Origin: Streptomyces sannanensis
Lineage (GTDB): Bacteria; Actinomycetota; Actinomycetes; Streptomycetales; Streptomycetaceae
Length of the DNA: 64,000 bases
NCBI RefSeq assembly: GCF_039536205.1
Contig: NZ_BAAAYL010000001.1
Span: 2,356,001-2,420,000 of the forward strand
Direction of reading: 5' to 3'
Below the pieces are notes generated by a model that searched no databases, was not told the DNA's origin, and worked only from the letters and a program-made list of their open reading frames with translations. The stretch's first letter is position 1, and each line of letters opens with the position of its first letter. Positions 41,862 through 51,356 of the stretch are shown one piece after another. The translations under genes were made by a program, and so were the position numbers.

Positions 41862-42527
41862 TTAAAGACGCTTGACACCCTTGATGCGCCCGGCGCGCAA
41901 CGCCCGGTTTCGGGCCACCCGGACCCTCAGCCCGCGCTGGCTGCCGATGCGCAGCCCGGTGCCCGAGGACATCCAGCCGGACGACACATCGCTGGAGGCA
42001 CCGCTCTGGGTCTCGGCGAGCGGATCGTTCTCGATGCGCCGGGCCAGCGCCATGATGAGCGGCACGGTGAAGGGCGCCAGCAGCAGATCGTAGATCGCGG
42101 CGCTGAACAGCAGCCCGACCAGGCCCACATGGCGGGCCGCGGTGTCGCCTACGAGTGCGCCCACGCCCGCGTACAGCAGGGTGGAGCCGATCGCCGAGGC
42201 GACGACCGCCGTCATCGGGCCCGTGGCGGAGGTGAGCCGGCCGTTGTCGGGCTTGGTCAGGCCCACGAGGTAGCCGATGACGCACAGGACCAGGGCGTAG
42301 CTGCCCGCGGCGTGGTCGGCGGGCGGGGCGAGGTCGGAGAGCAGGCCCGCGCCGAAGCCGATGAGGGCGCCGCTGACATGCCCGTACACCAGGGCGAGGG
42401 CGACGACGGTGAGCAGCACCAGGTCGGGGACGGCGCCGGGCAGCTGGAGCCGGGCGAGCACGCTCACCTGGACGAGGAGGGCGACCACAACGAGGGTGGC
42501 GGAGAGCACTATCCGGTTCACACGCAT
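41862..42527 (-). CDS. mreD: Rod shape-determining protein MreD
   Basis: 221 residues, an integral membrane protein of about five helices (RIVLSATLVVVALLVQVSVL, VPDLVLLTVVALALVYGHV, GALIGFGAGLLSDLAPPADH). The aspartate-containing GLLSDL motif is conserved in MreD. The C-terminal 60 residues are an Arg/Ser-rich cytoplasmic tail longer than in rod-shaped Gram-negatives. It begins 12 bp after the mreC stop. Confidence 0.93.
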   Translation of the reverse strand: MRVNRIVLSATLVVVALLVQVSVLARLQLPGAVPDLVLLTVVALALVYGHVSGALIGFGAGLLSDLAPPADHAAGSYALVLCVIGYLVGLTKPDNGRLTSATGPMTAVVASAIGSTLLYAGVGALVGDTAARHVGLVGLLFSAAIYDLLLAPFTVPLIMALARRIENDPLAETQSGASSDVSSGWMSSGTGLRIGSQRGLRVRVARNRALRAGRIKGVKRL

Positions 42528-42539
42528 CGGGATCAGCTC

Positions 42540-43514
42540 CTACCACTGTTCGTTCGGGTCGTTCCGGCCGTCGGCCTCGCCTCCGGCGGGGACGCCGCTC
42601 GCGTCCGGCGACGGGGTGACCGTCACGGTGACCGTGGGCGTGGGGGTCGGCTTGGGCTTGGCCGGCAGGACGGTGTCGCGCGGGTCGACGCGCGGTGCCT
42701 GGACGACGACACCGACGATGTCGAGCCGGGAGAATCCGGCGAACGGACGGACGTAGACAGTGCGGGTCAGCGCGCCACCGGAGGGGTCGACGCGGACCAC
42801 CTCGCCGACCGGGACGCCCGGTACGAACGGCCGGTCGGCCTGCGAGCCGAAGGTCACCAGCCGGTCGCCCTTCTTCACCTTGGACTTGCCGTTGAGCAGC
42901 TGGACGGCGAGCGGGCGGTCGCCCTGACCGGTGGCGAAGCCGAGCTCGTCGGTCCGCTCCATGCGGGTGCCGACGGTGAAGTCGGGGTCGGTGGCCAGCA
43001 GTACGGTCGACGTGTCGGGGCCGACGGTGGTAACCCTGCCCACCAGACCCTCTCCATTGATGACGGTCATGTCCCGCTTGATGCCGTCCTTGCTGCCGGC
43101 GTCGATGGTCGCGGTCCAGGAGAAGCCCTGGGCCGCTCCTATCGCGATGACCTCGGCGCCCTTGATGCCGTACTGGCCGGCCGCCGCCTTCTTCAGCATG
43201 TTGTCGAGCTGGCGCATCCGGCTGTTGTTGCGGGCGTCGCTGCCGAGTCTGGCTTTCAGTTCTGCGTTCTCGCGTGTGAGTACGGCGATCCGGTCATGCC
43301 GCTCGCCGGAGTCCCGGACGGCGCCGATGGCGTTGGCGATCGGGTCGACGGCGGCCGACATACCTCGCTCCGCCGGGCCGAATACGGCGGCGGCGGCCTG
43401 CCGGGCGCCGTCGACCGGTGACTCCTGCCCGCCTCTGATGTCCACCGTGATCAGTGCGAACGCGATGGCGACCAGAAGCACCAGGAGCAGCCGGCTCTCT
43501 CGTGTGTCCCTCAC
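42540..43514 (-). CDS. mreC: Rod shape-determining protein MreC
   Basis: 324 residues. A single N-terminal anchor (RLLLVLLVAIAFALITVDIR) is followed by a coiled-coil (ENAELKARLGSDARNNSRMR) and the two beta-domains typical of MreC (VIAIGAAQGFSWTATIDAGS, GLVGRVTTVGPDTSTVLLAT, GDRLVTFGSQADRPFVPGVPVGEV). The C-terminal 50 residues are a threonine/proline tail (TPTPTVTVTVTPSP). The GTG at 43514 gives the conserved VRDTRESRLLLVLL start; the GAGGAAGG site lies about 14 bases upstream. Confidence 0.94.
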   Translation of the reverse strand: MRDTRESRLLLVLLVAIAFALITVDIRGGQESPVDGARQAAAAVFGPAERGMSAAVDPIANAIGAVRDSGERHDRIAVLTRENAELKARLGSDARNNSRMRQLDNMLKKAAAGQYGIKGAEVIAIGAAQGFSWTATIDAGSKDGIKRDMTVINGEGLVGRVTTVGPDTSTVLLATDPDFTVGTRMERTDELGFATGQGDRPLAVQLLNGKSKVKKGDRLVTFGSQADRPFVPGVPVGEVVRVDPSGGALTRTVYVRPFAGFSRLDIVGVVVQAPRVDPRDTVLPAKPKPTPTPTVTVTVTPSPDASGVPAGGEADGRNDPNEQW

Positions 43515-43618
43515 GTGCGGCAGCCGTGCCTTCCTCGTCGGAATCCTGATTTCTGTATATCGACGATCCGCCGTACGGGTCGGCAGTGGCCCGTACGGCG
43601 GTTCCGCGACGATACGGG

Positions 43619-44638
43619 CTATCTGCGCGGCTGGGCGTCCAGCACCTGCTGCAGCGCCTCGAACTCCTCGACGCACTTGCCGGAGCCGAGTGCGACGGAG
43701 TCCAGCGGATCCTCGGCGATATGGATCGGCATTCCGGTCTCGCGGCGCAGCCTCTCGTCCAGGCCGCGCAGCAGGGCACCGCCGCCGGTCAGCACGATGC
43801 CGCGGTCCATGATGTCGCCGGACAGCTCGGGCGGGCACTTGTCGAGGGTGGTCTTGACCGCGTCGACGATCGCGTTGACCGGCTCCTCTATGGCCTTGCG
43901 AACCTCTGCCGCGGAGATGACCACGGTCTTCGGCAGGCCGGAGACCAGGTCACGGCCGCGGATCTCGGTGTGCTCGTCGTCGTTCAGGTCGAACGCGGAA
44001 CCGATCGTGATCTTGATCTGTTCGGCGCTGCGCTCGCCGAGGAGCAGGCTGTACTCCTTCTTGATGTGCTGGATGATCGCGTTGTCCAGCTCGTCGCCCG
44101 CCACCCGGATGGACTGCGCGGTGACGATTCCGCCCAGGGAGATCACCGCGACCTCGGTGGTGCCGCCGCCGATGTCCACCACCATGTTGCCGGTGGCCTC
44201 GTGCACCGGCAGACCGGACCCGATCGCCGCCGCCATCGGCTCCTCGATGATGTGCACCTGGCGCGCGCCTGCCTGCGTCGACGCCTCGATGACGGCACGG
44301 CGCTCGACACCGGTGATACCGGAGGGCACACACACGACGACACGCGGGCGGGCCAGATAGCGACGCTTGTGGATCTTGAGAATGAAGTAGCGGAGCATCC
44401 GCTCGGTGATCTCGAAGTCGGCGATCACGCCGTCCTTCAGCGGGCGCACGGCCACGATGTTGCCCGGCGTACGGCCGATCATCTTCTTCGCCTCGGAGCC
44501 GACCGCCAGGATGCCGCCGGTGTTGGTGTTGATCGCGACCACGGACGGCTCGTTGAGTACGATCCCCCGGCCCCTGACGTACACCAGCGTGTTGGCGGTC
44601 CCGAGGTCGACAGCCATGTCACGGCCGATGAACGACAT
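43619..44638 (-). CDS. mreB: Actin-like rod shape protein MreB
   Basis: 339 residues. Actin-fold nucleotide-binding motifs: [20 protein letters not shown] (phosphate 1), [19 protein letters not shown] (phosphate 2), [14 protein letters not shown] (adenosine). In Streptomyces MreB acts mainly in spore wall assembly. ATG 44638 is favoured by GGGGA five bases upstream; ATG 44650 would add MGNN. First gene of the mreB-mreC-mreD-mrdA-rodA cluster. Confidence 0.97.
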   Translation of the reverse strand: MSFIGRDMAVDLGTANTLVYVRGRGIVLNEPSVVAINTNTGGILAVGSEAKKMIGRTPGNIVAVRPLKDGVIADFEITERMLRYFILKIHKRRYLARPRVVVCVPSGITGVERRAVIEASTQAGARQVHIIEEPMAAAIGSGLPVHEATGNMVVDIGGGTTEVAVISLGGIVTAQSIRVAGDELDNAIIQHIKKEYSLLLGERSAEQIKITIGSAFDLNDDEHTEIRGRDLVSGLPKTVVISAAEVRKAIEEPVNAIVDAVKTTLDKCPPELSGDIMDRGIVLTGGGALLRGLDERLRRETGMPIHIAEDPLDSVALGSGKCVEEFEALQQVLDAQPRR

Positions 44639-44834
44639 GTTGTTCCCCATGAGGATGCGTCTGGCCTTCCCAAATAGAGCGTTGATTGCTTCTCAGGTCG
44701 GCGAGTGGGTGCTGTGCGCGTGGAGGCTCCCCATCGTAGTGCCGCCTGCACGAACACGCCTCTCGGGTCCACCTCAGTAGTGGTGACGGCGTATCGGGGC
44801 GATGCGTTCCCCGAACGGCCGCGCATATGCCGAA

Positions 44835-44861
44835 GGGCGACCGAAATTCCTTCGGTCGCCC
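44835..44861. terminator. Terminator of ndk
   Basis: GGGCGACCGAA and TTCGGTCGCCC form an 11 bp perfect stem with loop ATTCC, 33 bp downstream of the ndk stop codon. Confidence 0.85.
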
Positions 44862-44893
44862 CAGGCCATGAGCGCTATTCGGCTGACGTCACA

Positions 44894-45307
44894 TCAGAAA
44901 ACATCCGGAAAGAAAATCTTCAGTTCCCGCTCCGCGGATTCCTCGGAGTCCGAGGCGTGGATGAGGTTCTCGCGGACGATGGTGCCGAAGTCGCCCCGGA
45001 TACTGCCGGGGGTCGCCTGGATCGGGTCGGTGGGTCCGGCGAGGGTACGCAGGCCCTCGATGACCCGCTCACCCTCGACCACGAGGACGACGACGGGGCC
45101 CGACAGCATGAACTCGACCAGCGGCTCGTAGAACGGCCGGCCCACGTGTTCGGCGTAGTGGGTCTCCAGGGTGGCCCGGTCCAGGTTGCGCAGCTCGAGA
45201 GCGGTGATCTGCCAGCCGGCCTTGCGCTCGATACGGCCGATGATCTCGCCGACGAGCCCGCGGCGGACCGCGTCGGGCTTGAGCAGGACGAGGCTGCGCT
45301 GGGTCAT
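44894..45307 (-). CDS. ndk: Nucleoside diphosphate kinase
   Basis: 137 residues, full length. It transfers the gamma-phosphate between NTPs and NDPs. The phosphorylated histidine is residue 117 in NLIHASDSEESAERE. KPDAVRRGLVGEIIGR, HVGRPFYEPLVEFMLSGPV and GSIRGDFG are all present. Downstream is a terminator; upstream is the CRISPR-like relic. Confidence 0.97.
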   Translation of the reverse strand: MTQRSLVLLKPDAVRRGLVGEIIGRIERKAGWQITALELRNLDRATLETHYAEHVGRPFYEPLVEFMLSGPVVVLVVEGERVIEGLRTLAGPTDPIQATPGSIRGDFGTIVRENLIHASDSEESAERELKIFFPDVF

Positions 45308-45381
45308 GTGTGGGTCTCCTTGGCAAGCATGCGAGTGCGTTATTCGAGGCTACAGGGGTACACCGCACGGGCGGCACCCGG

Positions 45382-45471
45382 ACCGGGGATCCCCGCAGAT
45401 GCGGGGCCGACACCACGCTTGTCGGCGAATTCTTCCTCATCGGTGGATCATCCCCGCGTGTGCAGGGCCAA
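45382..45471. CRISPR. Degenerate two-repeat type I-E-like CRISPR remnant
   Basis: Two 29 bp units at 45382-45410 and 45443-45471, exactly 61 bp apart, leave a 32 bp spacer: the spacing of type I-E arrays. They share ATCCCCGC, TGC and GGGCC (about 19 of 29 positions). On the minus strand they read CCCCGCATCTGCGGGGAT and GCACACGCGGGGATGATCC, like actinobacterial I-E repeats with their short hairpin. No third unit is found 61 bp on either side and no cas gene is in the window. A relic or orphan pair is likely; chance similarity remains possible. Confidence 0.5.
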
Positions 45472-45521
45472 GAGGTCCTGGTGCCGGATCCAGTCAGGCA
45501 ACCGACACCGACAACGGGGGT

Positions 45522-45857
45522 TTATTCCGCCTGGGCCGCGAAGCGGGCCTTCGCCTCGTCGACCTTGCGGCCGAAGTGGACCGAGGCCCACCACAGGCCG
45601 GCGAAGACCGCACCCAGGAAGAACATCGTGGGGACGAAGAAACCGGAGGCGATCAGGCCGGCCTGGAGCACCCAGCCCAGCTGCACCCCACCCGGTCGGG
45701 TGACCATGCCGCACAGCAGGAGGGACAGCAGCATCGCGACACCGCACACCGTCCAGACCGTGGTCATGGACAGGTCGGGGTCCTTCATCGCCACCAAACC
45801 GGCGAAGCCCACCAGCATGAACTCGCCGATCAGCGTCGACGCGCAGAGCGTGCGCAT
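45522..45857 (-). CDS. DUF4233 membrane protein
   Basis: 111 residues with four hydrophobic segments (TLIGEFMLVGFAGLVAM, TVCGVAMLLSLLLCGMV, LGWVLQAGLIASGFF, PTMFFLGAVFAGLWWASVHF). This small family regularly follows folC in actinomycetes, and here the start is 2 bp after the folC stop, so they are coupled. Function unknown. Confidence 0.85.
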   Translation of the reverse strand: MRTLCASTLIGEFMLVGFAGLVAMKDPDLSMTTVWTVCGVAMLLSLLLCGMVTRPGGVQLGWVLQAGLIASGFFVPTMFFLGAVFAGLWWASVHFGRKVDEAKARFAAQAE

Positions 45858-45859
45858 GG

Positions 45860-47380
45860 TCAGTGCCTCCCCAGGAGCAGACGGGCCTCGCCGACCGTGA
45901 TCACGGAGCCGGTCACCAGGACGCCCGCGCCCGCGTACTCCGCCTCCTCCTCCGCCAGCGTGATCGCGGCCTCGATCGCGTCGTCGAGGCGCGGCTCGAC
46001 CTGGACGCGGTCCTCACCGAAGATCTCGACGGCGACCGCGGCGAGTTCGTCCACATCCATCGAACGGTGGCTGGAGTTCTGTGTGACGACGATCTCCGCG
46101 AAGATCGGCTCGAACGCGTCCAGCACCCCGCGCGCGTCCTTGTCGCTGCTCGGCGCGACCACACCGATCAGCCGGGAGAAGTCGAACGCCTCCGTGACAC
46201 CGGCGGCCGCCGCCTGCGCGCCCGCCGGGTTGTGCGCCGCGTCCAGGACGACCGTGGGCGAGCGGCGTACGACCTCCAGACGGCCCGGCGAGGTCACCGA
46301 CGCGAACCCCGTGCGGACCATGTCCATGTCCAGCGTGCGCGCGTGCTCCGCGCCGACGCCGAAGAACGCCTCCACCGCGGCCAGCGCCACCGCCGCGTTG
46401 TGCGCCTGGTGGGCGCCGTACAGCGGCAGGAAGATCTCCTCGTACTCACCGCCCAGGCCGCGAAGCGTCAGCAGCTGGCCTCCGACCGCCACCTCGCGGG
46501 ACACCACGCCGAACTCCAGGCCCTCGCGGGCGACCCTGGCATCCGCGTCGACGGCTTTCTTCAGCAGCACCTGCGCGGCGTCCACCGGCTGCTGCGCCAG
46601 GATGACCGTCGAGCCCGGCTTGATGATCCCGGACTTCTCCCCGGCGATCTCCGCGGGCGTGCCGCCGAGCCGGTCCGTGTGGTCCAGCGCGATGGGCGTG
46701 ACGACGGCGACGGACGCGTCGATGACGTTCGTCGCGTCCCAGGTGCCGCCCATGCCCACCTCGACGACGGCCACGTCCACGGGCGCGTCGGCGAAGGCCG
46801 CGTACGCCATTCCGGTCAGCACCTCGAAGAACGACAGCCGGAACTGCTCCCCGGTGTCGACCATCTCCACGAACGGCTTGATGTCGTGGTACGTCTCGAT
46901 GAACCGCTCGGCGGGGATCGGAGCACCGTCCAGGCTGATCCGCTCGGTGACCGACTGGACGTGCGGCGAGGTGTACCGCCCGGTGCGCAGCCCGCCCGCG
47001 CCGAGCAGCGCCTCGATCATGCGGGCGGTGCTGGTCTTGCCGTTCGTGCCGGTGATGTGGATCGACGGGTAGCCGCGCTGGGGATCGCCCAGCACGTCCA
47101 TCAGCGCCGCGATGCGGGACACCGACGGGTCCAGCTTGGTCTCGCCCCAGCGTCCGGCGAGCTCCTCCTCGACCTCGCGCAGCGCCTTGTCCACCTCCGG
47201 GTCGGCGGGCCGGGCGGGCACGGCGTCGGCCTGGGGCGGCCCGGCCTGGGTGCGCAGGGTACGGCTGCCGGCCTCGATCACCGCCAGATCGGGGTCACGG
47301 TCGGTCTCCGCTTCGACGAGGTCGTCGAACATGTCGGCGTCGAAGGGCTCGCTGGGTTCGGGCTGCGGCTGGTCACTCAC
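45860..47380 (-). CDS. folC: Bifunctional folylpolyglutamate/dihydrofolate synthase
   Basis: 506 residues from GTG 47380. An acidic N-terminal extension of about 75 residues precedes the Mur-ligase-like core: P-loop HITGTNGKTSTARM near 125, SPHVQSVTERISLDG, VEVGMGGTWDATNV, TPIALDHTDRLG, EKSGIIKPG and VLDAAHNPAGAQAAAAG. It adds glutamate to folates in the cytosol. The longer frame to 47479 is proline/arginine-rich and not folC-like. Downstream it is coupled to DUF4233. Two hairpins separate it from valS. Confidence 0.94.
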   Translation of the reverse strand: MSDQPQPEPSEPFDADMFDDLVEAETDRDPDLAVIEAGSRTLRTQAGPPQADAVPARPADPEVDKALREVEEELAGRWGETKLDPSVSRIAALMDVLGDPQRGYPSIHITGTNGKTSTARMIEALLGAGGLRTGRYTSPHVQSVTERISLDGAPIPAERFIETYHDIKPFVEMVDTGEQFRLSFFEVLTGMAYAAFADAPVDVAVVEVGMGGTWDATNVIDASVAVVTPIALDHTDRLGGTPAEIAGEKSGIIKPGSTVILAQQPVDAAQVLLKKAVDADARVAREGLEFGVVSREVAVGGQLLTLRGLGGEYEEIFLPLYGAHQAHNAAVALAAVEAFFGVGAEHARTLDMDMVRTGFASVTSPGRLEVVRRSPTVVLDAAHNPAGAQAAAAGVTEAFDFSRLIGVVAPSSDKDARGVLDAFEPIFAEIVVTQNSSHRSMDVDELAAVAVEIFGEDRVQVEPRLDDAIEAAITLAEEEAEYAGAGVLVTGSVITVGEARLLLGRH

Positions 47381-47514
47381 GCGGTCCAGTCTACGGAGCG
47401 GTGAGGGAGCGGCGGCTTGCGGCTCCGCCGGGCGAGGACCGGGGTGCGGTGCCTCAACGGCTCTGCCGCGTGAGGGCACGTTCCCCAGGTCCCCCGGACC
47501 GTCCTTCGGGCGGT

Positions 47515-47567
47515 GTCCTCAATCGCCGGACGGGCTGGAAAATCCAGCCCGTCCGGCGATTGAGGAC
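47515..47567. repeat. Perfect palindromic intergenic hairpin
   Basis: GTCCTCAATCGCCGGACGGG and CCCGTCCGGCGATTGAGGAC pair within a perfect inverted repeat about 25 bp per arm with an AA-centred loop. It lies in the 258 bp folC-valS gap. Sequences of this kind recur in Streptomyces intergenic regions and probably act as terminators. Confidence 0.75.
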
Positions 47568-47586
47568 ATCCCACGCGCTCCTACAG

Positions 47587-47625
47587 CCGGAAGCCCGGGC
47601 CCGCAGCAGCGGGCCCGGGCTTCCG
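47587..47625. terminator. Terminator of valS
   Basis: CCGGAAGCCCGGGCCCGC and GCGGGCCCGGGCTTCCGG form an 18 bp perfect stem with a short loop, 14 bp downstream of the valS stop. Confidence 0.88.
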
Positions 47626-47638
47626 GGGGAGGTATCGG

Positions 47639-50287
47639 CTACGCCTGCGGCAGGTTCGCCAGCTGCGCGCTGATGCGCTCGATGTCCGCCTCCGCCTTGG
47701 CGAGGCGGCCGCGGATCTTGTCGACGACGTTGTCCGGGGCCTTGGCCAGGAACGCCTCGTTACCCAGCTTCGCCGTGGCCTGGGCCTTCTCCTTCTCCGC
47801 CGCGGCCAGATCCTTCGCCAGTCGCTTGCGCTCCGCCTCCACGTCGATCGCGCCGACGAGGTCGAGGGTGACCGTGGCTCCGGCGACCGGCAGGGTGGCC
47901 GTCGCGTGGAAGGTCTCGCCCTCCGGCTGGAGGCGCAGCAGCTGGCGGATGGCCGTCTCGTGCGGGGCCAGCGGGGTGCCGGTCAGGTCGAGGCGGGCCG
48001 GGACCTTCTGGCCGGGCTGGAGGCCCTGGTCGGAGCGGAACCGGCGGACCTCGGTGACGACCTGCTGGACCAGCTCGATCTCCTTCTCGGCGGCCGCGTC
48101 GCGGAAGCCGCCCGGGGCGTCAGCCCCAGGAACGGACACAGCGGAGGGCCAGTCGGCGATGACGACGGACTCCTTGCCCGTGAGCGTCGTCCACAGCGTC
48201 TCGGTGACGAAGGGGACGACCGGGTGGAGGAGGCGCAGCATCACATCGAGGACCTCGCCCAGGACACGGGCCGAGACCTTCGCGGGCCCGCCGCCGCCCA
48301 TGAACGTGGTCTTGGACAGCTCGACGTACCAGTCGAAGACCTCGTCCCACGCGAAGTGGTAGAGGGTGTCGGACAGCTTCGAGAACTGGAAGTCCTCGTA
48401 GTACGCGTCGACTTCGGCGACGGTCCGGTTGAGCCGGGACAGGATCCAGCGGTCGGTCGCCGACAGCTCCTCGGCGGGCGGCAGTTCGCCCTCGACCGTG
48501 GCGCCGTTCATCAGCGCGAAGCGCGTGGCGTTCCAGATCTTGTTGGCGAAGTTGCGGGACGCCTGGACCCAGTCCTCGCCGATCGGAACGTCGATGCCGG
48601 GGTTGGCACCGCGCGCCAGCGTGAAGCGGAGCGCGTCGGAGCCGTACTTGTCCATCCAGTCCAGCGGGTTGACCGCGTTGCCGAAGGACTTCGACATCTT
48701 CTTGCCGTTCTGGTCACGGACCATGCCGTGCAGGGCGACGGTGTGGAACGGCGGGGTGCCGTCCATCGCGTAGAGGCCGAACATCATCATCCGGGCGACC
48801 CAGAAGAAGAGGATGTCGTAGCCGGTGACCAGGACGGAGTTCGGGTAGAACTTCGCGAGACTGTCGGTCTGCTCGGGCCAGCCGAGCGTGGAGAACGGCC
48901 ACAGGCCGGACGAGAACCAGGTGTCCAGGACGTCGGTGTCCTGGTGCCAGCCGTCGCCGGACGGGGGCTGCTCGTCGGGGCCGACGCAGACGACCTCGCC
49001 GTTCGGGCCGTACCAGACCGGGATGCGGTGACCCCACCACAGCTGACGCGAGATGCACCAGTCGTGCAGGTTGTCGACCCAGTCGAAGTACCGCTTCTCC
49101 ATGTCCTGCGGGTGGATCTTCACCCGGCCGTCGCGGACCGCGTCACCCGCGGCCTTGGCGAGCGGGCCGACCTTGACCCACCACTGCATCGACAGGCGCG
49201 GCTCGATGGTGGTCTTGCAGCGCGAGCAGTGGCCGACGGAGTGGACGTACGGGCGCTTCTCGGCGACGATCCGGCCCTCGGCGCGCAGCGCGCCGACAAT
49301 CGCGGAACGGGCCTCCAGTCGGTCCAGGCCCTGGAAGGGGCCGTGGGCCGTGATGATCGCGTGCTCGTCCATGACGGCGACGGCCGGCAGGTTGTGCCGC
49401 TGGCCGATCTCGAAGTCGTTCGGATCGTGCGCGGGCGTCACCTTGACGGCGCCCGTGCCGAACTCCGGGTCGACGTGCTCGTCGGCGACGACGGGAATAC
49501 GGCGGCCGGTGAGCGGCAGCTCGATCTCGCGGCCGACGAGGTGCTTGTACCGCTCGTCCTCGGGGTGGACGGCGACGGCCGTGTCACCGAGCATCGTCTC
49601 GGCGCGGGTCGTCGCGACGACGATCGCGTCGTCGCCGTCGCCGTAGCGGATGGAGACGAGCTCGCCGTCGTCGTCCTGGTACTCCACCTCGATGTCCGAG
49701 ATGGCGGTCAGGCAACGCGGGCACCAGTTGATGATGCGCTCGGCGCGGTAGATCAGCTCGTCGTCGTAGAGCTTCTTGAAGATGGTCTGGACGGCCTGGG
49801 AGAGGCCCTCGTCCATGGTGAAGCGCTCACGGGACCAGGCGACGCCGTCGCCCAGGCGCTTCATCTGGCCGGAGATCTGGCCGCCGGACTCGCCCTTCCA
49901 CTTCCAGACGCGCTCGACGAACGCCTCCCGGCCCAGGTCGTGGCGGGACTTGCCCTCCTTGGCGAGCTCGCGCTCGACGACGTTCTGGGTGGCGATACCG
50001 GCGTGGTCCATGCCGGGCTGCCACAGCGTCTCGTAACCCTGCATCCGCTTGCGGCGGGTGAGGGCGTCGATCAGCGTGTGCTCGAAGGCGTGGCCCAGGT
50101 GCAGGCTGCCGGTGACGTTCGGCGGCGGGATGACGACGGTGTACGGCGGCTTGTCGCTGTTCGCGTCGGCCTCGAAGTAACCGCGCTCCACCCAGCGCTC
50201 GTACAGCGCCCCCTCTACCTCGGCCGGCGCGTAGGTGGTCGGCAGTTCGGGAGTGGCGGCTGGCGTCTGCTGAGTGTTCTCGGTCAC
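47639..50287 (-). CDS. valS: Valyl-tRNA synthetase
   Basis: 882 residues, class I synthetase charging tRNA-Val, with editing domain. HIGH motif in [17 protein letters not shown] near 50; CP1 editing domain ([32 protein letters not shown]); KMSKS motif in [11 protein letters not shown] near 540; C-terminal coiled-coil arm ([18 protein letters not shown]). The GTG at 50287 gives [13 protein letters not shown] and the normal length; the longer frame is spurious. Confidence 0.97.
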   Translation of the reverse strand: MTENTQQTPAATPELPTTYAPAEVEGALYERWVERGYFEADANSDKPPYTVVIPPPNVTGSLHLGHAFEHTLIDALTRRKRMQGYETLWQPGMDHAGIATQNVVERELAKEGKSRHDLGREAFVERVWKWKGESGGQISGQMKRLGDGVAWSRERFTMDEGLSQAVQTIFKKLYDDELIYRAERIINWCPRCLTAISDIEVEYQDDDGELVSIRYGDGDDAIVVATTRAETMLGDTAVAVHPEDERYKHLVGREIELPLTGRRIPVVADEHVDPEFGTGAVKVTPAHDPNDFEIGQRHNLPAVAVMDEHAIITAHGPFQGLDRLEARSAIVGALRAEGRIVAEKRPYVHSVGHCSRCKTTIEPRLSMQWWVKVGPLAKAAGDAVRDGRVKIHPQDMEKRYFDWVDNLHDWCISRQLWWGHRIPVWYGPNGEVVCVGPDEQPPSGDGWHQDTDVLDTWFSSGLWPFSTLGWPEQTDSLAKFYPNSVLVTGYDILFFWVARMMMFGLYAMDGTPPFHTVALHGMVRDQNGKKMSKSFGNAVNPLDWMDKYGSDALRFTLARGANPGIDVPIGEDWVQASRNFANKIWNATRFALMNGATVEGELPPAEELSATDRWILSRLNRTVAEVDAYYEDFQFSKLSDTLYHFAWDEVFDWYVELSKTTFMGGGGPAKVSARVLGEVLDVMLRLLHPVVPFVTETLWTTLTGKESVVIADWPSAVSVPGADAPGGFRDAAAEKEIELVQQVVTEVRRFRSDQGLQPGQKVPARLDLTGTPLAPHETAIRQLLRLQPEGETFHATATLPVAGATVTLDLVGAIDVEAERKRLAKDLAAAEKEKAQATAKLGNEAFLAKAPDNVVDKIRGRLAKAEADIERISAQLANLPQA

Positions 50288-50557
50288 GACGCACAGTTTA
50301 GAGGGGCGGCCTCCCTCGTTACGAATCGATACCCGTGCCGCGCAACCCGTTGCCGGAGCGGGGCCCGCCGGTCTGCGCTTCGCCGTCGGCGGCGGCCGTG
50401 CGGTGGAGGTTCCTGCCGAATGACCGTCTGCTGCAGCGGCGTACCGGAACCCAGAACGTTCGGTAACGGTGCGTACCCTGCCCCCCCCCCGGAGGCATGC
50501 CCGTTCCGACAGGATGTTCGGAATCATGAGCAACGGAAAAGGGGAGGGGACGAAGCC
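50288..50557. other. Divergent intergenic region with a ten-C tract
   Basis: Gene-free 270 bp between valS and the divergent orphan gene. It holds both promoters, which I could not place, and an uninterrupted run of ten cytosines at 50481-50490 that could be a slippage-prone site. Confidence 0.4.
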
Positions 50558-51307
50558 TTGCAGCGGAAGACGAGGGGCCTGGCCGTCATGGGCGGGGTGC
50601 TGGCGCTCGCCATGGCCGGTGGCGGCGTATACGTACTGACGTCCGACGACGACAGTCCCGTGGCCGGCGAGACCAAGGGGTACAAGCTGACCCCTGCGGG
50701 GACAGTCGGCCCGTACAAGAGGCAGAAGGAGTACTACGCGGAGGAGGACCTGAACAACAAGGACTGCGACTGGAACTCCGACTCGGACTGCGGCTTGATC
50801 GAGAACGAGCTGTCCTACCCCGAAAGTGACGAGGCGAAAGAGATCGGCATCGCTTACCCGGCCGCCAAGGCAGGTGCTGAATACCGTTACAGATACCTGC
50901 TCAAGGGCCGCCAGCAGCGGAAGACGCTGCTTCTCAGCGGATATTGGGGCCGGGTCGACGATCCGGACAAAGCGATCGACAATTTCTTCCAGTCCATCAA
51001 GGACGGCGACCAGAGCTCATTCAAGGGGAGGCTGGTCGGCACGGCCGAGGAGGTCCACCCCAAGGGCTTCGACGGTGCCCTCATGAAGTGCCAGAATGCC
51101 GAGCTGCGCCGCATGGGAACGGTGAAGGCGGGCAATCCCCCCAAGACGATGCGGGTCCCGGTCTGCGTCTGGGCCGACTACAGCTCCGTGGCCGCCACAG
51201 CCGGTGTCGACTCACCCCAGCTCGTCGCCCGAGCCCGGGGCCTGTCTCGATCCGAGGTCGCGAACCTGGCCGCCGAGCTCTACAACACCTCCCGCACCAA
51301 GCGGTGA
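50558..51307 (+). CDS. Secreted or membrane-anchored protein of unknown function
   Basis: 249 residues. A basic start (LQRKTRG) and one hydrophobic helix ([20 protein letters not shown]) form an uncleaved or cleavable signal, followed by an extracellular hydrophilic domain with three cysteines ([14 protein letters not shown] and MKCQNAEL) and [15 protein letters not shown] 50558 was chosen because GGAGGGG is about ten bases upstream; ATG 50588 is an alternative. Similar single-anchor proteins are common in Streptomyces but I recognise no family. A bidirectional terminator follows. Confidence 0.7.
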   Translation: MQRKTRGLAVMGGVLALAMAGGGVYVLTSDDDSPVAGETKGYKLTPAGTVGPYKRQKEYYAEEDLNNKDCDWNSDSDCGLIENELSYPESDEAKEIGIAYPAAKAGAEYRYRYLLKGRQQRKTLLLSGYWGRVDDPDKAIDNFFQSIKDGDQSSFKGRLVGTAEEVHPKGFDGALMKCQNAELRRMGTVKAGNPPKTMRVPVCVWADYSSVAATAGVDSPQLVARARGLSRSEVANLAAELYNTSRTKR

Positions 51308-51315
51308 CGTACGGC

Positions 51316-51345
51316 GAAGGGGGCGCCCTCCCGGGCGCCCCCTTC
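51316..51345. terminator. Bidirectional terminator, clpX side
   Basis: GAAGGGGGCGC and GCGCCCCCTTC-type arms pair perfectly around CCTCCCG, between the convergent orphan gene and clpX. Confidence 0.88.
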
Positions 51346-51356
51346 CCACGTGTCGC

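Noticed and set aside
45321..45350. Search for a third CRISPR repeat 61 bp before or after the pair
   Set aside because: No ATCCCCGC...GGGCC pattern occurs at the expected positions, so only two units are reported.
47906..50557. Long plus-strand frame continuous with the orphan gene at 50558
   Set aside because: Only the last 249 codons look like protein and have a ribosome site; the upstream part is antisense to valS.
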